Positions 17,794 to 26,152 of a stretch of DNA of 64,000 bases are shown in pieces (position 1 is the stretch's first letter; the number at the start of each line of letters is the position of its first letter). Source of the stretch: an uncultured Collinsella sp. (lineage in GTDB: Bacteria; Actinomycetota; Coriobacteriia; Coriobacteriales; Coriobacteriaceae). Location of the stretch: positions 36,043 to 100,042 of the forward strand of contig USPC01000001.1 of assembly GCA_900556605.1 (NCBI GenBank). Reading direction: 5' to 3'. Below the pieces are notes generated by a model. That model saw nothing but the letters and a program-made list of their open reading frames with translations. It searched no databases and was not told where the DNA came from. The position numbers and the translations under genes are program-made.

Positions 17794-19179
17794 CTAATCG
17801 ATCTTGTTGTTGGTCAGACCGGCGCGGAACACGGTGGCGTCGCCATCGGCCTGGCTCGGATCGTAGAGGTTCAGGGCAGCCACGTACATGGCGGCAGCGG
17901 TGACCAGGTCGTCCTTGTAGGTGACCTCGTTGGGAGCGTGAGCCTGAGACTCGGCACCCGGGCCAAAGCCCACGCAGGGGATGCCGTAGCGGCCCTGGAT
18001 GGAAACGCAGTTCGTGGAGAAGGTCCACTTGTCGCACAGCGGACGACCGGTGCGCTTGTCCATGCTGGGCTCGCAGCCGATGCGCTCGTCACCAAACATG
18101 GCCTTGTGGGCGTCGACGAGGGCCTTGACGTGCGGAGCGGTCTCCTTGTTGATCCACGTGGGGAAGTATGCCTCGGTCTCGTAGACCTCGCCGGTCCAGG
18201 ACGGACGGTCGTACATGTACATGGAGACCTTCACGTCGTCGCCGTACTTCTTGGCGGCCGGCAGGTTGCGGATCTCGTCCAGGCAGGACTCCCAGGTCTC
18301 ACCGGCGGTCATGCGACGGTCGATGGAGATGGCGCAGGAGTCAGCCACGGCGCAGCGGCTGGGGCTGGTGTAGAAGATCTGGCTGACGGTGCAGGTGCCG
18401 CGACCCAGGAAGCGGGCGTCCTCGAAGTGCTCGGGGTTGTACTTGGGGTCGAGCATCTTGACGAGACCCTTGATGTCGGTCGACTCGTCGCAGCCGTTGT
18501 TGTTGAGGGCGCGGACGTCGGCGATGATGTCGGCCATCTTGTAGATGGCGTTGTCGCCGCGGTCGGGAGCGGAACCGTGGCAGGAGGTGCCGTGAACGTC
18601 GACACGGATCTCCATGCGGCCGCGGTGACCGCGATAGATGCCGCCGTCGGTGGGCTCGGTGGAAATGACGAACTCGGGCTTAATGCCGTCCTTGTTGTAG
18701 ATGTACTGCCAGCACATGCCGTCACAGTCCTCTTCCTGGACGGTGCCGACGACCATGATCTTGTAGCCCTCGGGGATGAGGCCCATGTCCTTCATCATCT
18801 TGGCAGCGTAGGTAGCGGAAGCCATGCCGCCCTCCTGGTCAGAGCCGCCGCGGCCGTAGATGATCTCGTCGGTCTCGTAGCCCTCGTAGGGATCGGCATC
18901 CCAGTTCTCGATGTTGCCGATGCCGACGGTGTCGATGTGGGAGTCGATGGCGATGATCTTGTCGCCCTCGCCCATAAAGCCCATAACGTTGCCCAGGCCG
19001 TCGACCTTGACCTCGTCATAGCCAAGGCTCTCCATCTCGGCCTTGATGCAGGCGACAACCTCACCCTCCTCGCAGGACTCAGAGGGATGGGAGATCATGG
19101 CGCGCAGGAAGCGAGTCATATCAGCACGATGAGACTCAGCAGCAGCCTTGATAGCGTCGAAATCGAGTTCTTTAGCCAT
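17794..19179 (-). CDS. ygeY: YgeY family selenium metabolism-linked hydrolase (M20)
   Basis: A zinc-dependent M20-type amidohydrolase found beside ygeX and ygeW in purine-degrading anaerobes. Metal and catalytic motifs are visible: [14 protein letters not shown] near residue 85, [20 protein letters not shown] near 115, and VQEEDCDGM near 150 with the catalytic Glu. The dimerisation domain follows and the C-terminal metal half contains [15 protein letters not shown]. Length, 461 residues, is slightly above typical M20 peptidases. The preceding ygeX ends 74 bases upstream. Confidence 0.9.
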   Translation of the reverse strand: MAKELDFDAIKAAAESHRADMTRFLRAMISHPSESCEEGEVVACIKAEMESLGYDEVKVDGLGNVMGFMGEGDKIIAIDSHIDTVGIGNIENWDADPYEGYETDEIIYGRGGSDQEGGMASATYAAKMMKDMGLIPEGYKIMVVGTVQEEDCDGMCWQYIYNKDGIKPEFVISTEPTDGGIYRGHRGRMEIRVDVHGTSCHGSAPDRGDNAIYKMADIIADVRALNNNGCDESTDIKGLVKMLDPKYNPEHFEDARFLGRGTCTVSQIFYTSPSRCAVADSCAISIDRRMTAGETWESCLDEIRNLPAAKKYGDDVKVSMYMYDRPSWTGEVYETEAYFPTWINKETAPHVKALVDAHKAMFGDERIGCEPSMDKRTGRPLCDKWTFSTNCVSIQGRYGIPCVGFGPGAESQAHAPNEVTYKDDLVTAAAMYVAALNLYDPSQADGDATVFRAGLTNNKID

Positions 19180-19253
19180 TGTTCATAACCTTTCAAACGA
19201 AGGAATCTACCTGTGAGGTGGCGGAGCGATACCTATTTACTCCGCCCCAACGA

Positions 19254-20468
19254 TTAGCAAGTGGGATATTCGCCTTCCCAAACAATACGGCGATACTGGT
19301 CGGGATCGGTGTCGCCCTCGGTGGAGAAGCAGAGCACGGAGCTCGTCTTGTCCAGGCCGATGAGTTCCTTGAGCTCGGCGTACTCGGGATCGAGCATGAG
19401 AGTCTCGACCAGGCCGGTGGTCACTGCGCCGGACTCGCCGGAGATGACGCGCGGGTCGCCCTTCTCGGGAGCGCCCAGGGTGCGCATGCCGCGAGCGGTG
19501 ACCCAGTCGGGGCAGGACACGAAGGCGGTGGTGTGGTTGCGCAGGATATCCCAGCCCAGGATGTTGGGTTCGCCGCAGCACAGGCCGGCCATGATGGAGG
19601 GCATGTCGCCGTCCACGATGCGCGGATCGCCGTCGCCGGCGGCAGCGCCCTTGTACAGGCAGGCGGCAGGCGCGCACTCAACCACGACGAAGGTGGGCGG
19701 GTTATCGGGATACAGGTTGGTGAAGTAGCCCACCACGGCGCCGGCGAGCGAACCCACGCCAGCCTGGACAAACACGTGCGTCGGGCGGTTGATGGCCATC
19801 TCGCGCAGCTGCTCGGCAGCCTCGGAAGCCATGGTGCCGTAACCCTCCATGATCCAGGACGGGATCTTCTCGTAGCCCTCCCAAGCGGTGTCCTGAACGA
19901 TGACGCCGCGCTCGCAGGCGTCGGCCTCGGCGGCGGCCATGCGCACGCACTCGTCGTAGTTGACCTCTTCAATGGTCACCGTGGCGCCCTCGGCGGCAAT
20001 GTTATCGAAGCGGGGCTTGGTGGAACCCTTGGGCATGTGCACGACAGCCTTCTGGCCCAGCTTGTTGGCAGCCCATGCCACGCCGCGGCCATGGTTGCCG
20101 TCGGTGGCGGTAAAGAAGGTAGCCTGGCCAAAGTCCTCGGCCAGCTGATCGGAGGTCAGGTAATCGAAGGTGCAGTCGGCAACGTCCTTGCCGGTCTCGT
20201 CGGCAATGTAGTTGGCCATGGCAAACGAGCCGCCCAGAACCTTAAAGGCGTTGAGGCCAAAGCGATAGCTCTCGTCCTTAACGCACAGGTTGGACAGACC
20301 CAGGCGCGCAGCCTGGCCGTCCAGGCGGGCAAGCGGAGTGACGGTATATTGAGGGAACGACTGGTGGAAGGCGCGGGCCTTCTTCACGTGGTCGAGGCTC
20401 ATGATTCCCAAGTGCTTGTCATCGCTCTTGGGCATCGTGTTGCCCGCCCACTGGATCTTATCGGCCAT
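19254..20468 (-). CDS. dpaL: Diaminopropionate ammonia-lyase YgeX
   Basis: A pyridoxal-phosphate enzyme that converts 2,3-diaminopropionate to pyruvate and two ammonia. The PLP-binding lysine lies in ESYRFGLNAFKVLGGSFAMA near residue 75, ATDGNHGRGVAWAANKLGQK follows, and a glycine loop in QAGVGSLAGAVVGYF binds the cofactor phosphate. Length, 404 residues, is normal. It is the first gene of ygeX-ygeY-ygeW, reading away from a regulator across a region with two identical-type palindromes. Its aminoacrylate/imine intermediates fit with the ridA gene at 51352-51729. Confidence 0.92.
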   Translation of the reverse strand: MADKIQWAGNTMPKSDDKHLGIMSLDHVKKARAFHQSFPQYTVTPLARLDGQAARLGLSNLCVKDESYRFGLNAFKVLGGSFAMANYIADETGKDVADCTFDYLTSDQLAEDFGQATFFTATDGNHGRGVAWAANKLGQKAVVHMPKGSTKPRFDNIAAEGATVTIEEVNYDECVRMAAAEADACERGVIVQDTAWEGYEKIPSWIMEGYGTMASEAAEQLREMAINRPTHVFVQAGVGSLAGAVVGYFTNLYPDNPPTFVVVECAPAACLYKGAAAGDGDPRIVDGDMPSIMAGLCCGEPNILGWDILRNHTTAFVSCPDWVTARGMRTLGAPEKGDPRVISGESGAVTTGLVETLMLDPEYAELKELIGLDKTSSVLCFSTEGDTDPDQYRRIVWEGEYPTC

Positions 20469-20560
20469 ACGGTGAACTCCTTAAGTCCTCTCTTGCCGGC
20501 CCCCGCATACGCGTTTCAGCCCATTCCCATTCATGCGACTGAACTTTTATGTGGATGCCA

Positions 20561-20575
20561 AACAAAAAGTTTGTT
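20561..20575. promoter_or_regulatory. Operator-like palindrome 1 in the ygeX/regulator divergent region
   Basis: AACAAA-AAG-TTTGTT is a perfect dyad with a 3-base centre. A second copy with the same half sites lies 51 bp away centre to centre, about five helical turns, between ygeX (minus) and the YheO-type regulator (plus). It is a likely binding site for that regulator. Confidence 0.6.
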
Positions 20576-20611
20576 AGCACTGTTCTATCACACTTTTTGA
20601 TTGGCAAACCT

Positions 20612-20626
20612 AACAAATTGTTTGTT
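20612..20626. promoter_or_regulatory. Operator-like palindrome 2 in the ygeX/regulator divergent region
   Basis: AACAAA-TTG-TTTGTT has the same half sites as 20561-20575, with only the 3-base centre changed. The pairing of two sites on one face of the helix suggests cooperative binding or looping over the divergent promoters. Confidence 0.6.
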
Positions 20627-20745
20627 GCCGTAATCGGTACCTTTTCGCCGACGAACGGTCACATAACGCAGCGACGCTTTCGTTATTTGCGAACAAGTGG
20701 GGTTTATGGCAAAGTGTGCCCAAACTAATTTTTAGGAAGGCACCC

Positions 20746-21399
20746 ATGACCCCCGCACAGATTGAGTTTTACAAGCGCCTCGCACACGATCTGGCGCTCC
20801 AATTTGGCCCCAACTGCGAAGTCGTCGTCCACGATCTGGAGACCGAGGACGTGGACCACTCCATCGTAGTGATCGAAAACGGCCACGTCAGCGGGCGCAA
20901 ACTGGGTGACGGCCCCAGCCATATTGTGTTTGAGTCCATGCACGAGGGCACCACCGACGTGCACGACCGCGAGCCATACCTCACCAAAACCACCGATGGC
21001 AAGCTGCTCAAGTCCTCGACCATCTTTATCCGCAACGACGAGGGCAAGCCCGTCGGCATTTTGGGCATCAACTTTGACATTACGCTTATGAAGGCTTTTG
21101 AGCGTTCGCTCGACGCCTTTACCGGCACCGGCGGCACGGGCTATACCGAGCCCGAGCCCATTACCAAGAACATCGGCGACCTGCTCGAGGACCTGCTGCA
21201 CGAGTGCGAGCAGTTTGTGGGCAAGCCCGCGGCACTCATGACCAAAGACGAGCGCATTCGTGCCATTGGCTATCTCGACCGTCGCGGTGCCTTCCTCATT
21301 TCCAAGTCGAGCGAGCGCGCCTGCGAGTTCTTTGGCATCTCCAAGTACAGCTTCTATAGCTACCTCAATGAGGCCAAGGCGGCGGCCGGCGACAAGTAG
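20746..21399 (+). CDS. YheO-type PAS and helix-turn-helix transcriptional regulator
   Basis: The N-terminal part (about residues 5-110) is the YheO-like PAS domain (FGPNCEVVVHDLETEDVDHS, then ENGHVSGRKLGDG and FIRNDEGKPVGILGINFDIT). The C-terminal 60 residues carry a DauR-type helix-turn-helix (ERACEFFGISKYSFYSYLNE). Relatives bind small ligands through the PAS fold and act as local repressors or activators. I start at the ATG at 20746 with AGGAAGG upstream; 217 residues. It is divergent from ygeX, with two AACAAA-N3-TTTGTT palindromes between, so it most likely controls ygeX-ygeY-ygeW and itself. A paralogue-like gene lies at 50455-51111. Confidence 0.85.
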   Translation: MTPAQIEFYKRLAHDLALQFGPNCEVVVHDLETEDVDHSIVVIENGHVSGRKLGDGPSHIVFESMHEGTTDVHDREPYLTKTTDGKLLKSSTIFIRNDEGKPVGILGINFDITLMKAFERSLDAFTGTGGTGYTEPEPITKNIGDLLEDLLHECEQFVGKPAALMTKDERIRAIGYLDRRGAFLISKSSERACEFFGISKYSFYSYLNEAKAAAGDK

Positions 21400-21522
21400 G
21401 CACTCGCCTGGATTGCCCCTCCCCTTTTGGGCGCGAGTTCTGGAAAGCACGAATCCAAGACCGAGCCGCTTGGGAAGTTCCATATAATCGATGTCATTAG
21501 TATTTCGAAAGGATGGGACAGA

Positions 21523-22485
21523 ATGGCGTTGAGCAAGGCATCATGCACCGGTCGCGGATTGATTCCGGCAATTGGTGGACATGTGCACCGCATGTTCGAT
21601 GAGGGTGAAGACGACCTGTTTTCGCTGAGCCTTGACGATGTGATGGATGATCGCCCGTGGACCGCCGACGAACTCATGGGCGGCGGGGCTCGCCCGTCAA
21701 ACCCCAATCCCACACTTGCGCCTAAGCCCGCATCTGCGCCGACTCCTGCGCAGTCGCCCGCACCCACTTCGGCGCCCACGCCCGCTCCCCGCCCCGCAAG
21801 CGACCCGTCCGAGACGGCGGCATTTCTCGCTGCAGCGACGCAGAGCAAATCGGCCGACAGCACCGTTATGTATAACGCCCAGCAGTTGCCCGTTCCTGCG
21901 GCGCGCAAGCCTCCGGTCACAAGGCTCGATGAGCCCGTTGCCCATCAGGTTACCCACGATTCCTGGGCTGCAGCCGATCTGGATGAGACCTCTACCGGCA
22001 TGCCGGCGCTCGATGTTCCAGTTAACCCGCTTTTTGCCGCCAACACGAGCGCCGCGGACTATGAGGGCGGTGCGGCATATTCCGATTATTCCGATGGCTA
22101 TGCTGGCAACGGTCGCATCGAGACCGAGGATTATGGCACCGCATCGAGCGATTATCTCAACGATCCGTACGCTGCCACGCCCGCACCGGAATATGACCCG
22201 GAGGCCGCGTCCGCGCCGGCGTATACCAAAAGCACGGGCGAAGAGCGCTTCGCCGATTATTACGCCGAGGAAAAGGCGCTGCGTTTCTCGGATTTTCCGC
22301 AGGCAGTCAAGGTTGCCTTTATCGCCATTATCATTGCCCTGCTCGGTGTCATTGCGTTTGAGGGATTCCAGCTGTTCCGCGGCCCCACCCAAGCGGAGTC
22401 GGAGACCCAGCAAAAAGAGGACGATAACCAGTACCTGGACATCAACACCCTCAAGGGCGACCCCAACGACGAGGACGACGAGTAG
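21523..22485 (+). CDS. Proline/alanine-rich acidic protein with one C-terminal membrane segment
   Basis: I do not recognise a family. The 320-residue product starts at an ATG with AAAGGA upstream. Residues 1-50 are acidic (DEGEDDLFSLSLDDVMDDRP), then about 45 residues of Pro/Ala/Ser/Thr repeats and a long low-complexity stretch rich in Tyr, Asp and Ala. A single hydrophobic segment (VKVAFIAIIIALLGVIAFEG) lies near residues 257-277, followed by a short acidic tail ending NDEDDE. This looks like a membrane-anchored, largely disordered protein, with most of its mass cytoplasmic if the positive-inside rule holds. It follows the regulator by 123 bases on the same strand and marks the edge of the purine arm. 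Confidence 0.7.
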   Translation: MALSKASCTGRGLIPAIGGHVHRMFDEGEDDLFSLSLDDVMDDRPWTADELMGGGARPSNPNPTLAPKPASAPTPAQSPAPTSAPTPAPRPASDPSETAAFLAAATQSKSADSTVMYNAQQLPVPAARKPPVTRLDEPVAHQVTHDSWAAADLDETSTGMPALDVPVNPLFAANTSAADYEGGAAYSDYSDGYAGNGRIETEDYGTASSDYLNDPYAATPAPEYDPEAASAPAYTKSTGEERFADYYAEEKALRFSDFPQAVKVAFIAIIIALLGVIAFEGFQLFRGPTQAESETQQKEDDNQYLDINTLKGDPNDEDDE

Positions 22486-22522
22486 CGAGGGTTAAGGGAG
22501 GGCCGGAAGAGCCGGCGGCACA

Positions 22523-23845
22523 TTACGGCTCCAAAAGCCCTGTCATAAAGATGGGTAGATACAGCACGTCACCATCGCGGTGAAGATTACATTCCGCAAG
22601 TACCAGGGCGCGATCGATTCCGTAGCCCTTCGTTGCCAGTGCGTTATCGAGCGCCGCGTGGGACTTAAAGCTCTTGCCCGATTTGACCTCGATAGCAAGC
22701 ACTTCCCCATCGAGCGTCTCCTCAATAAAATCGAGCTCGCCGACCTTTTTAGACGTAAAGTAGCGCAATCTGAATCCGTGGGCCTTGAGCTCTTGCGCGA
22801 CAAAGCCCTCGAATGCCGCCCCCATATTCATGCCAAAGGGGCCTTCTGCCTCTCCATCAAAAACTCCTTGGGCAACCTTCTTGGAATATGAGGACATGAG
22901 CATTCCGGTGTCCAAGTAAAACAGCTTAAACAGATTTCGCTGCTCCCCCATTAAAAGAGGCGCTACCGGAGCTGTCACGTTATACACGGGAAGCGCAACA
23001 CCCGCCTCCGGAAGCCAAAGAAAATGGTCTGTCACCTGCGAAAAACGCTTAACACCGCTAATCGACGACAGCTTGAATCGCTTGTTTTTTGAACCGGCCT
23101 CGCTGGGAATCAAATCATAGATATCGCGAATAACCAAGCGTAGCTCGGGCGGAGCGTACTTTGCGATGTCATCGCGATACAGGGCGTGAAGATCGCGGTG
23201 GATGTTTCGAACCTCGTCGACATTGCGCGTCGCCAAGAAGGAATTGACCGCGTCGGGCATGCCTCCCACCACCACATACTGATGGAACAGATCGAGCAAG
23301 CGGTCATACAGGTAGCCGGGGAGCTCCTCCTCATCCTTTAGACAGCCCCTGAGCATGTCAAACACGCTGGCACCAACGCCATTTGCCCAGCAAAACTCTT
23401 CAAAGTCGAGCGGGTACATCTGGACCTGCTCGACATACCCCACCGGCAGGGAATCGATGCCCTCGAGCTCAACGCCAAGGAGCGATCCGGTAAGGATGTA
23501 TCGAAAGTCGCCGCGCTGGACCAGGTATTTGATAAACGTCACCACGTTGGGGCATCGCTGCACCTCGTCGATAACCACGACGGTCTTGTTCGCAACCATC
23601 GGCTGCGTCGCAGCGATAGACATGCGCATAAGCAGGTCATCCGCACTTTTCGCCGCCAAAAACGAATCACGCACGGACGCGTCGGCGATAAGGTCGAACG
23701 TCACGACATTTTCGAACGATTCGTTTGCAAAGACGTTGACCAGATATGACTTTCCTACCTGTCGGGCGCCCTTGACCAAAAGAGCCTTGTTAGGCGACGA
23801 GGCAAGCCAAGATTCAAACTGTGCTTTCGCTTTTCTCTGCAGCAT
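22523..23845 (-). CDS. AAA-family ATPase with DUF4143 nuclease-like domain (copy 1)
   Basis: The N-terminal third is an AAA_14-type P-loop ATPase: Walker A VKGARQVGKSYLVNVFANES near residue 25 and Walker B TVVVIDEVQRCPNVV near 85, followed by the sensor-like YILTGSLLG. The C-terminal half is DUF4143, with the nuclease-like core KKVGELDFIEE...VLAIEVKSGK near residue 380. Such proteins are common in gut bacteria and archaea; their function is unknown. I start at the ATG at 23845, 7 bases after AAGGGA; 440 residues. Four 33-bp tandem repeats lie directly upstream. Its C-terminus abuts the membrane protein gene at 21523-22485 tail to tail. Confidence 0.85.
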   Translation of the reverse strand: MLQRKAKAQFESWLASSPNKALLVKGARQVGKSYLVNVFANESFENVVTFDLIADASVRDSFLAAKSADDLLMRMSIAATQPMVANKTVVVIDEVQRCPNVVTFIKYLVQRGDFRYILTGSLLGVELEGIDSLPVGYVEQVQMYPLDFEEFCWANGVGASVFDMLRGCLKDEEELPGYLYDRLLDLFHQYVVVGGMPDAVNSFLATRNVDEVRNIHRDLHALYRDDIAKYAPPELRLVIRDIYDLIPSEAGSKNKRFKLSSISGVKRFSQVTDHFLWLPEAGVALPVYNVTAPVAPLLMGEQRNLFKLFYLDTGMLMSSYSKKVAQGVFDGEAEGPFGMNMGAAFEGFVAQELKAHGFRLRYFTSKKVGELDFIEETLDGEVLAIEVKSGKSFKSHAALDNALATKGYGIDRALVLAECNLHRDGDVLYLPIFMTGLLEP

Positions 23846-23877
23846 AAGTGCATCCCTTATTACGTGCTGTTTTAGCA

Positions 23878-24005
23878 CTAGGATACACTTTTCCGCGGTT
23901 GTTAGGTGCTCATTTCGACACTTTTTCGAAGTTCTAAAGTGTGCATTACGACACTTTTCCGTACTTTTACACGGGATATTTCGACACTTTTTCGAATTTA
24001 AGCCT
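23878..24005. repeat. 33-bp tandem repeats upstream of the DUF4143 ATPase
   Basis: The word ACACTTTT recurs at 23885, 23918, 23951 and 23984, exactly 33 bp apart. The best units (2 and 4) contain TTCGACACTTTTTCGAA, in which TTCGA and TCGAA form a small dyad; the other units are degenerate. The array starts about 35 bp from the ATPase start and may be its promoter or operator. The other DUF4143 gene also has a tandem array upstream, with a different sequence. Confidence 0.75.
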
Positions 24006-24018
24006 AACAGCAGCCGGC

Positions 24019-24066
24019 GAAATCAAGCGCCGCTTGCACGTCATTTCGCAGGCGGCGCTTGATTTC
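24019..24066. repeat. 15-bp inverted repeat near the hypothetical gene 24214-24642
   Basis: GAAATCAAGCGCCGC (24019-24033) pairs perfectly with 24052-24066 across an 18-base loop. A second small stem (GCCCGC / GCGGGC, 24097-24113) is followed by GCGTTTT. Either may be a terminator or leader structure. The rest of 23846-24213 shows no gene. Confidence 0.55.
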
Positions 24067-24213
24067 TGTCCGTACACGTTGATAGACTTTCTCTTGCCCG
24101 CAAGGAGCGGGCGCGTTTTATCCAGAGTCGGGGTAGAGAGTTGGCTCCACGATCCCGACGCCAACCGGCCAAGAGGCACGGTGGCCCTGCCAACATCGAT
24201 GAAAGGAGTCCGT

Positions 24214-24642
24214 ATGGACAATTTCTCCGTGCGCAGTGAGCGCAACTTCCACAACCTGGCAACCAAGCCAAAACGAATGCATCTTCTGGACGAGCCGAGC
24301 GGCTATGCCTCGGCCATGGTCAAGAGCAGCCTCTCCCACCAGATGCGCTTTACGGTGCAGGTGCTCGAGGAAGAGCTCTGTGCTGCTGGCGACCCGCACG
24401 TACTACAGATTAAGCTGCCCAGAAACGACTCGCGTGAGCCGTCCAGCTGGAAACTCTTCGCCGACGGCGTGTGCGTTGCGGACGGATCCGGCACCTTTGT
24501 TATGGATGCTATCGACCAGGGCATGATACAAGCCTGTAAGACATGGGGAGATCACGACGTATTTGCCGACATCGCAGAGGCAATCGTTCTAAGCAAAGCT
24601 GCATTTGATATCAAGGAGCGCGCTTGTCAGACGCTTTCATAA
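24214..24642 (+). CDS. Hypothetical protein of 142 residues
   Basis: I do not recognise a family. The ATG is preceded by AAAGGAGT at good spacing, which supports a real gene. The sequence starts MDNFSVRSERNFHNLATKPK and is mixed hydrophilic, with no membrane segment and no clear catalytic motif. After the TAA stop the same frame stays open for another 31 codons (HLIEGMVAAGVDPMLEDLLS is part of it) before a TAG at about 24748, so the gene may have been shortened by a nonsense mutation. It lies between the DUF4143 ATPase and the recombinase. Confidence 0.55.
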   Translation: MDNFSVRSERNFHNLATKPKRMHLLDEPSGYASAMVKSSLSHQMRFTVQVLEEELCAAGDPHVLQIKLPRNDSREPSSWKLFADGVCVADGSGTFVMDAIDQGMIQACKTWGDHDVFADIAEAIVLSKAAFDIKERACQTLS

Positions 24643-25168
24643 ATCGCATGGACAGTTGGTCGGTTCCACGCCCAGCACCTGATCGAGGGCATGGTCGCCG
24701 CCGGGGTAGACCCGATGCTGGAAGATCTTCTCAGCGCTCCCGCGTAGATTAATCGAGCGCTCTATCGACAAAGATGCATCTACCACAACGGCATGGGGCG
24801 TGCTCGCCTTGTACCGACCCCAACCAATCCCGTCGGCGCGACTGCAGTCTCAAACAACCACCGGCACCATCCATCCGCACACGAGAGGCGATGGGCACAG
24901 GCGAACCCCTCAACCTCGCTATTCGTAAACTTCATCAGTGTTTCCACATCCCCATCAAAAGAATCCGAAAGACATCCCCCGCTAAGAAAACGCTTCTGAA
25001 CATCTCGCTTTGCAGGCAAAGCCGCACCGGAGTGATGCAGAGGCCTGCGCAGGGTTTCACGGGTCCCCTTGACGCTGCCTAGCGGAAGTGCCACCCGGCA
25101 TCCCTTCCATAACGCACGGGTAAACAAAGGGAAATAGCGCCACCCACCGCGCAAGGAAGGACGCCACC
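24643..25168. other. Non-coding stretch before the recombinase gene
   Basis: Apart from the 31-codon in-frame extension of the preceding gene (to about 24748), I see no convincing coding sequence, RNA gene or repeat. Open frames on the minus strand here lack a ribosome binding site and look like chance. CGCAAGGAAGGACGCCACC at the end carries the recombinase ribosome binding site. Confidence 0.5.
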
Positions 25169-26152
25169 ATGGATCTCACGAAAACGGCTAGAGAAATTAC
25201 CCGCCTCATGCTCCCCTACCTGACCACGCAGCAGAACCGCCAGCTCAAAAAGGTTTTATCGCACTGCCTTTTCGATGAAAACCAGTTAGCTGAGAACAGC
25301 GGCGACAGTGACAACAAATCATTCCTCGATCTTTTTCTGTCCGCGAAACGCCTCGAAGGTTGCTCGGATAGGACTGTCGCCTACTACGAAGCAACCATTA
25401 ATAAACTGCTTGAATCGTTCGACACGCCAGCCTGCGACCTGGGAACCGAAGAGATTAGGTCCTATCTTTCCGACTATCAGCAAAAAGCCGGCGTCAGTCG
25501 CGTCACCGTCGACAATGTCCGAAGAATCATCTCAAGCTTCTACTCATGGCTCGAAGATGAAGACCATATCATCAAGAGTCCGGTTAGACGCATTAAAAGG
25601 GTCAAGGCCCCACAACCCATTAAGGAAACGTATAGCGATGAAGTCGTTGAGATTCTTTGTGATAACTGCGGGTCGCCCCGAAACCTTGCCCTGATCGACC
25701 TGTTGCGCTCCACGGGCATGCGTGTGGGCGAACTTGTCTCGTTGGACAGGAGCTCTGTCGACACCATCAATCGTGAGTGCATCGTACACGGCAAGGGAAA
25801 TAAGGACCGCATCGTCTATTTTGACGCAAAGACTAAAGTCCATATCGAGAATTACCTGTCAACCCGAATGGACAGCTCGGAAGCACTCTTCGTGTCGAGC
25901 AAGGCGCCACACGAGAGGCTACAAATTGGCGGCGTCGAGGCGCTGCTTAGAAAACTGGGGCGCGAGCTTGATTTAGGAAGGGTCCACCCTCATAAGTTCA
26001 GAAGAACGCTTGCCACAAAGGCAATCGACAAAGGAATGCCCATCGAACAAGTCCAGGTGCTCCTTGGGCATAAAAAAATTGATACCACATTAAGGTACGC
26101 AATGGTCGACCAACGAAACGTCAAAGCATCCCACCGCAGATACCTAACTTAA
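25169..26152 (+). CDS. Tyrosine recombinase beside the type I restriction locus
   Basis: A 327-residue phage-integrase family recombinase. The N-terminal SAM-like domain occupies about residues 50-135 and the catalytic domain follows. Catalytic residues are visible: Arg185 in STGMRVGELV, His275 and Arg278 in HPHKFRRT, His301 in LLGHKKI and Tyr310 in TLRYAMV. Its 3' end reaches the 19-bp repeat IR-B, and the convergent hsdS begins its tail inside this gene's antisense. Such recombinases next to paired hsdS genes commonly invert specificity domains; the 43-bp and 19-bp inverted repeats around it support that role here. Confidence 0.9.
   Translation: MDLTKTAREITRLMLPYLTTQQNRQLKKVLSHCLFDENQLAENSGDSDNKSFLDLFLSAKRLEGCSDRTVAYYEATINKLLESFDTPACDLGTEEIRSYLSDYQQKAGVSRVTVDNVRRIISSFYSWLEDEDHIIKSPVRRIKRVKAPQPIKETYSDEVVEILCDNCGSPRNLALIDLLRSTGMRVGELVSLDRSSVDTINRECIVHGKGNKDRIVYFDAKTKVHIENYLSTRMDSSEALFVSSKAPHERLQIGGVEALLRKLGRELDLGRVHPHKFRRTLATKAIDKGMPIEQVQVLLGHKKIDTTLRYAMVDQRNVKASHRRYLT

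Noticed and set aside
24780-25154. Minus-strand 124-codon frame before the recombinase
   Set aside because: No ribosome binding site, no recognisable domain, biased composition; treated as non-coding.
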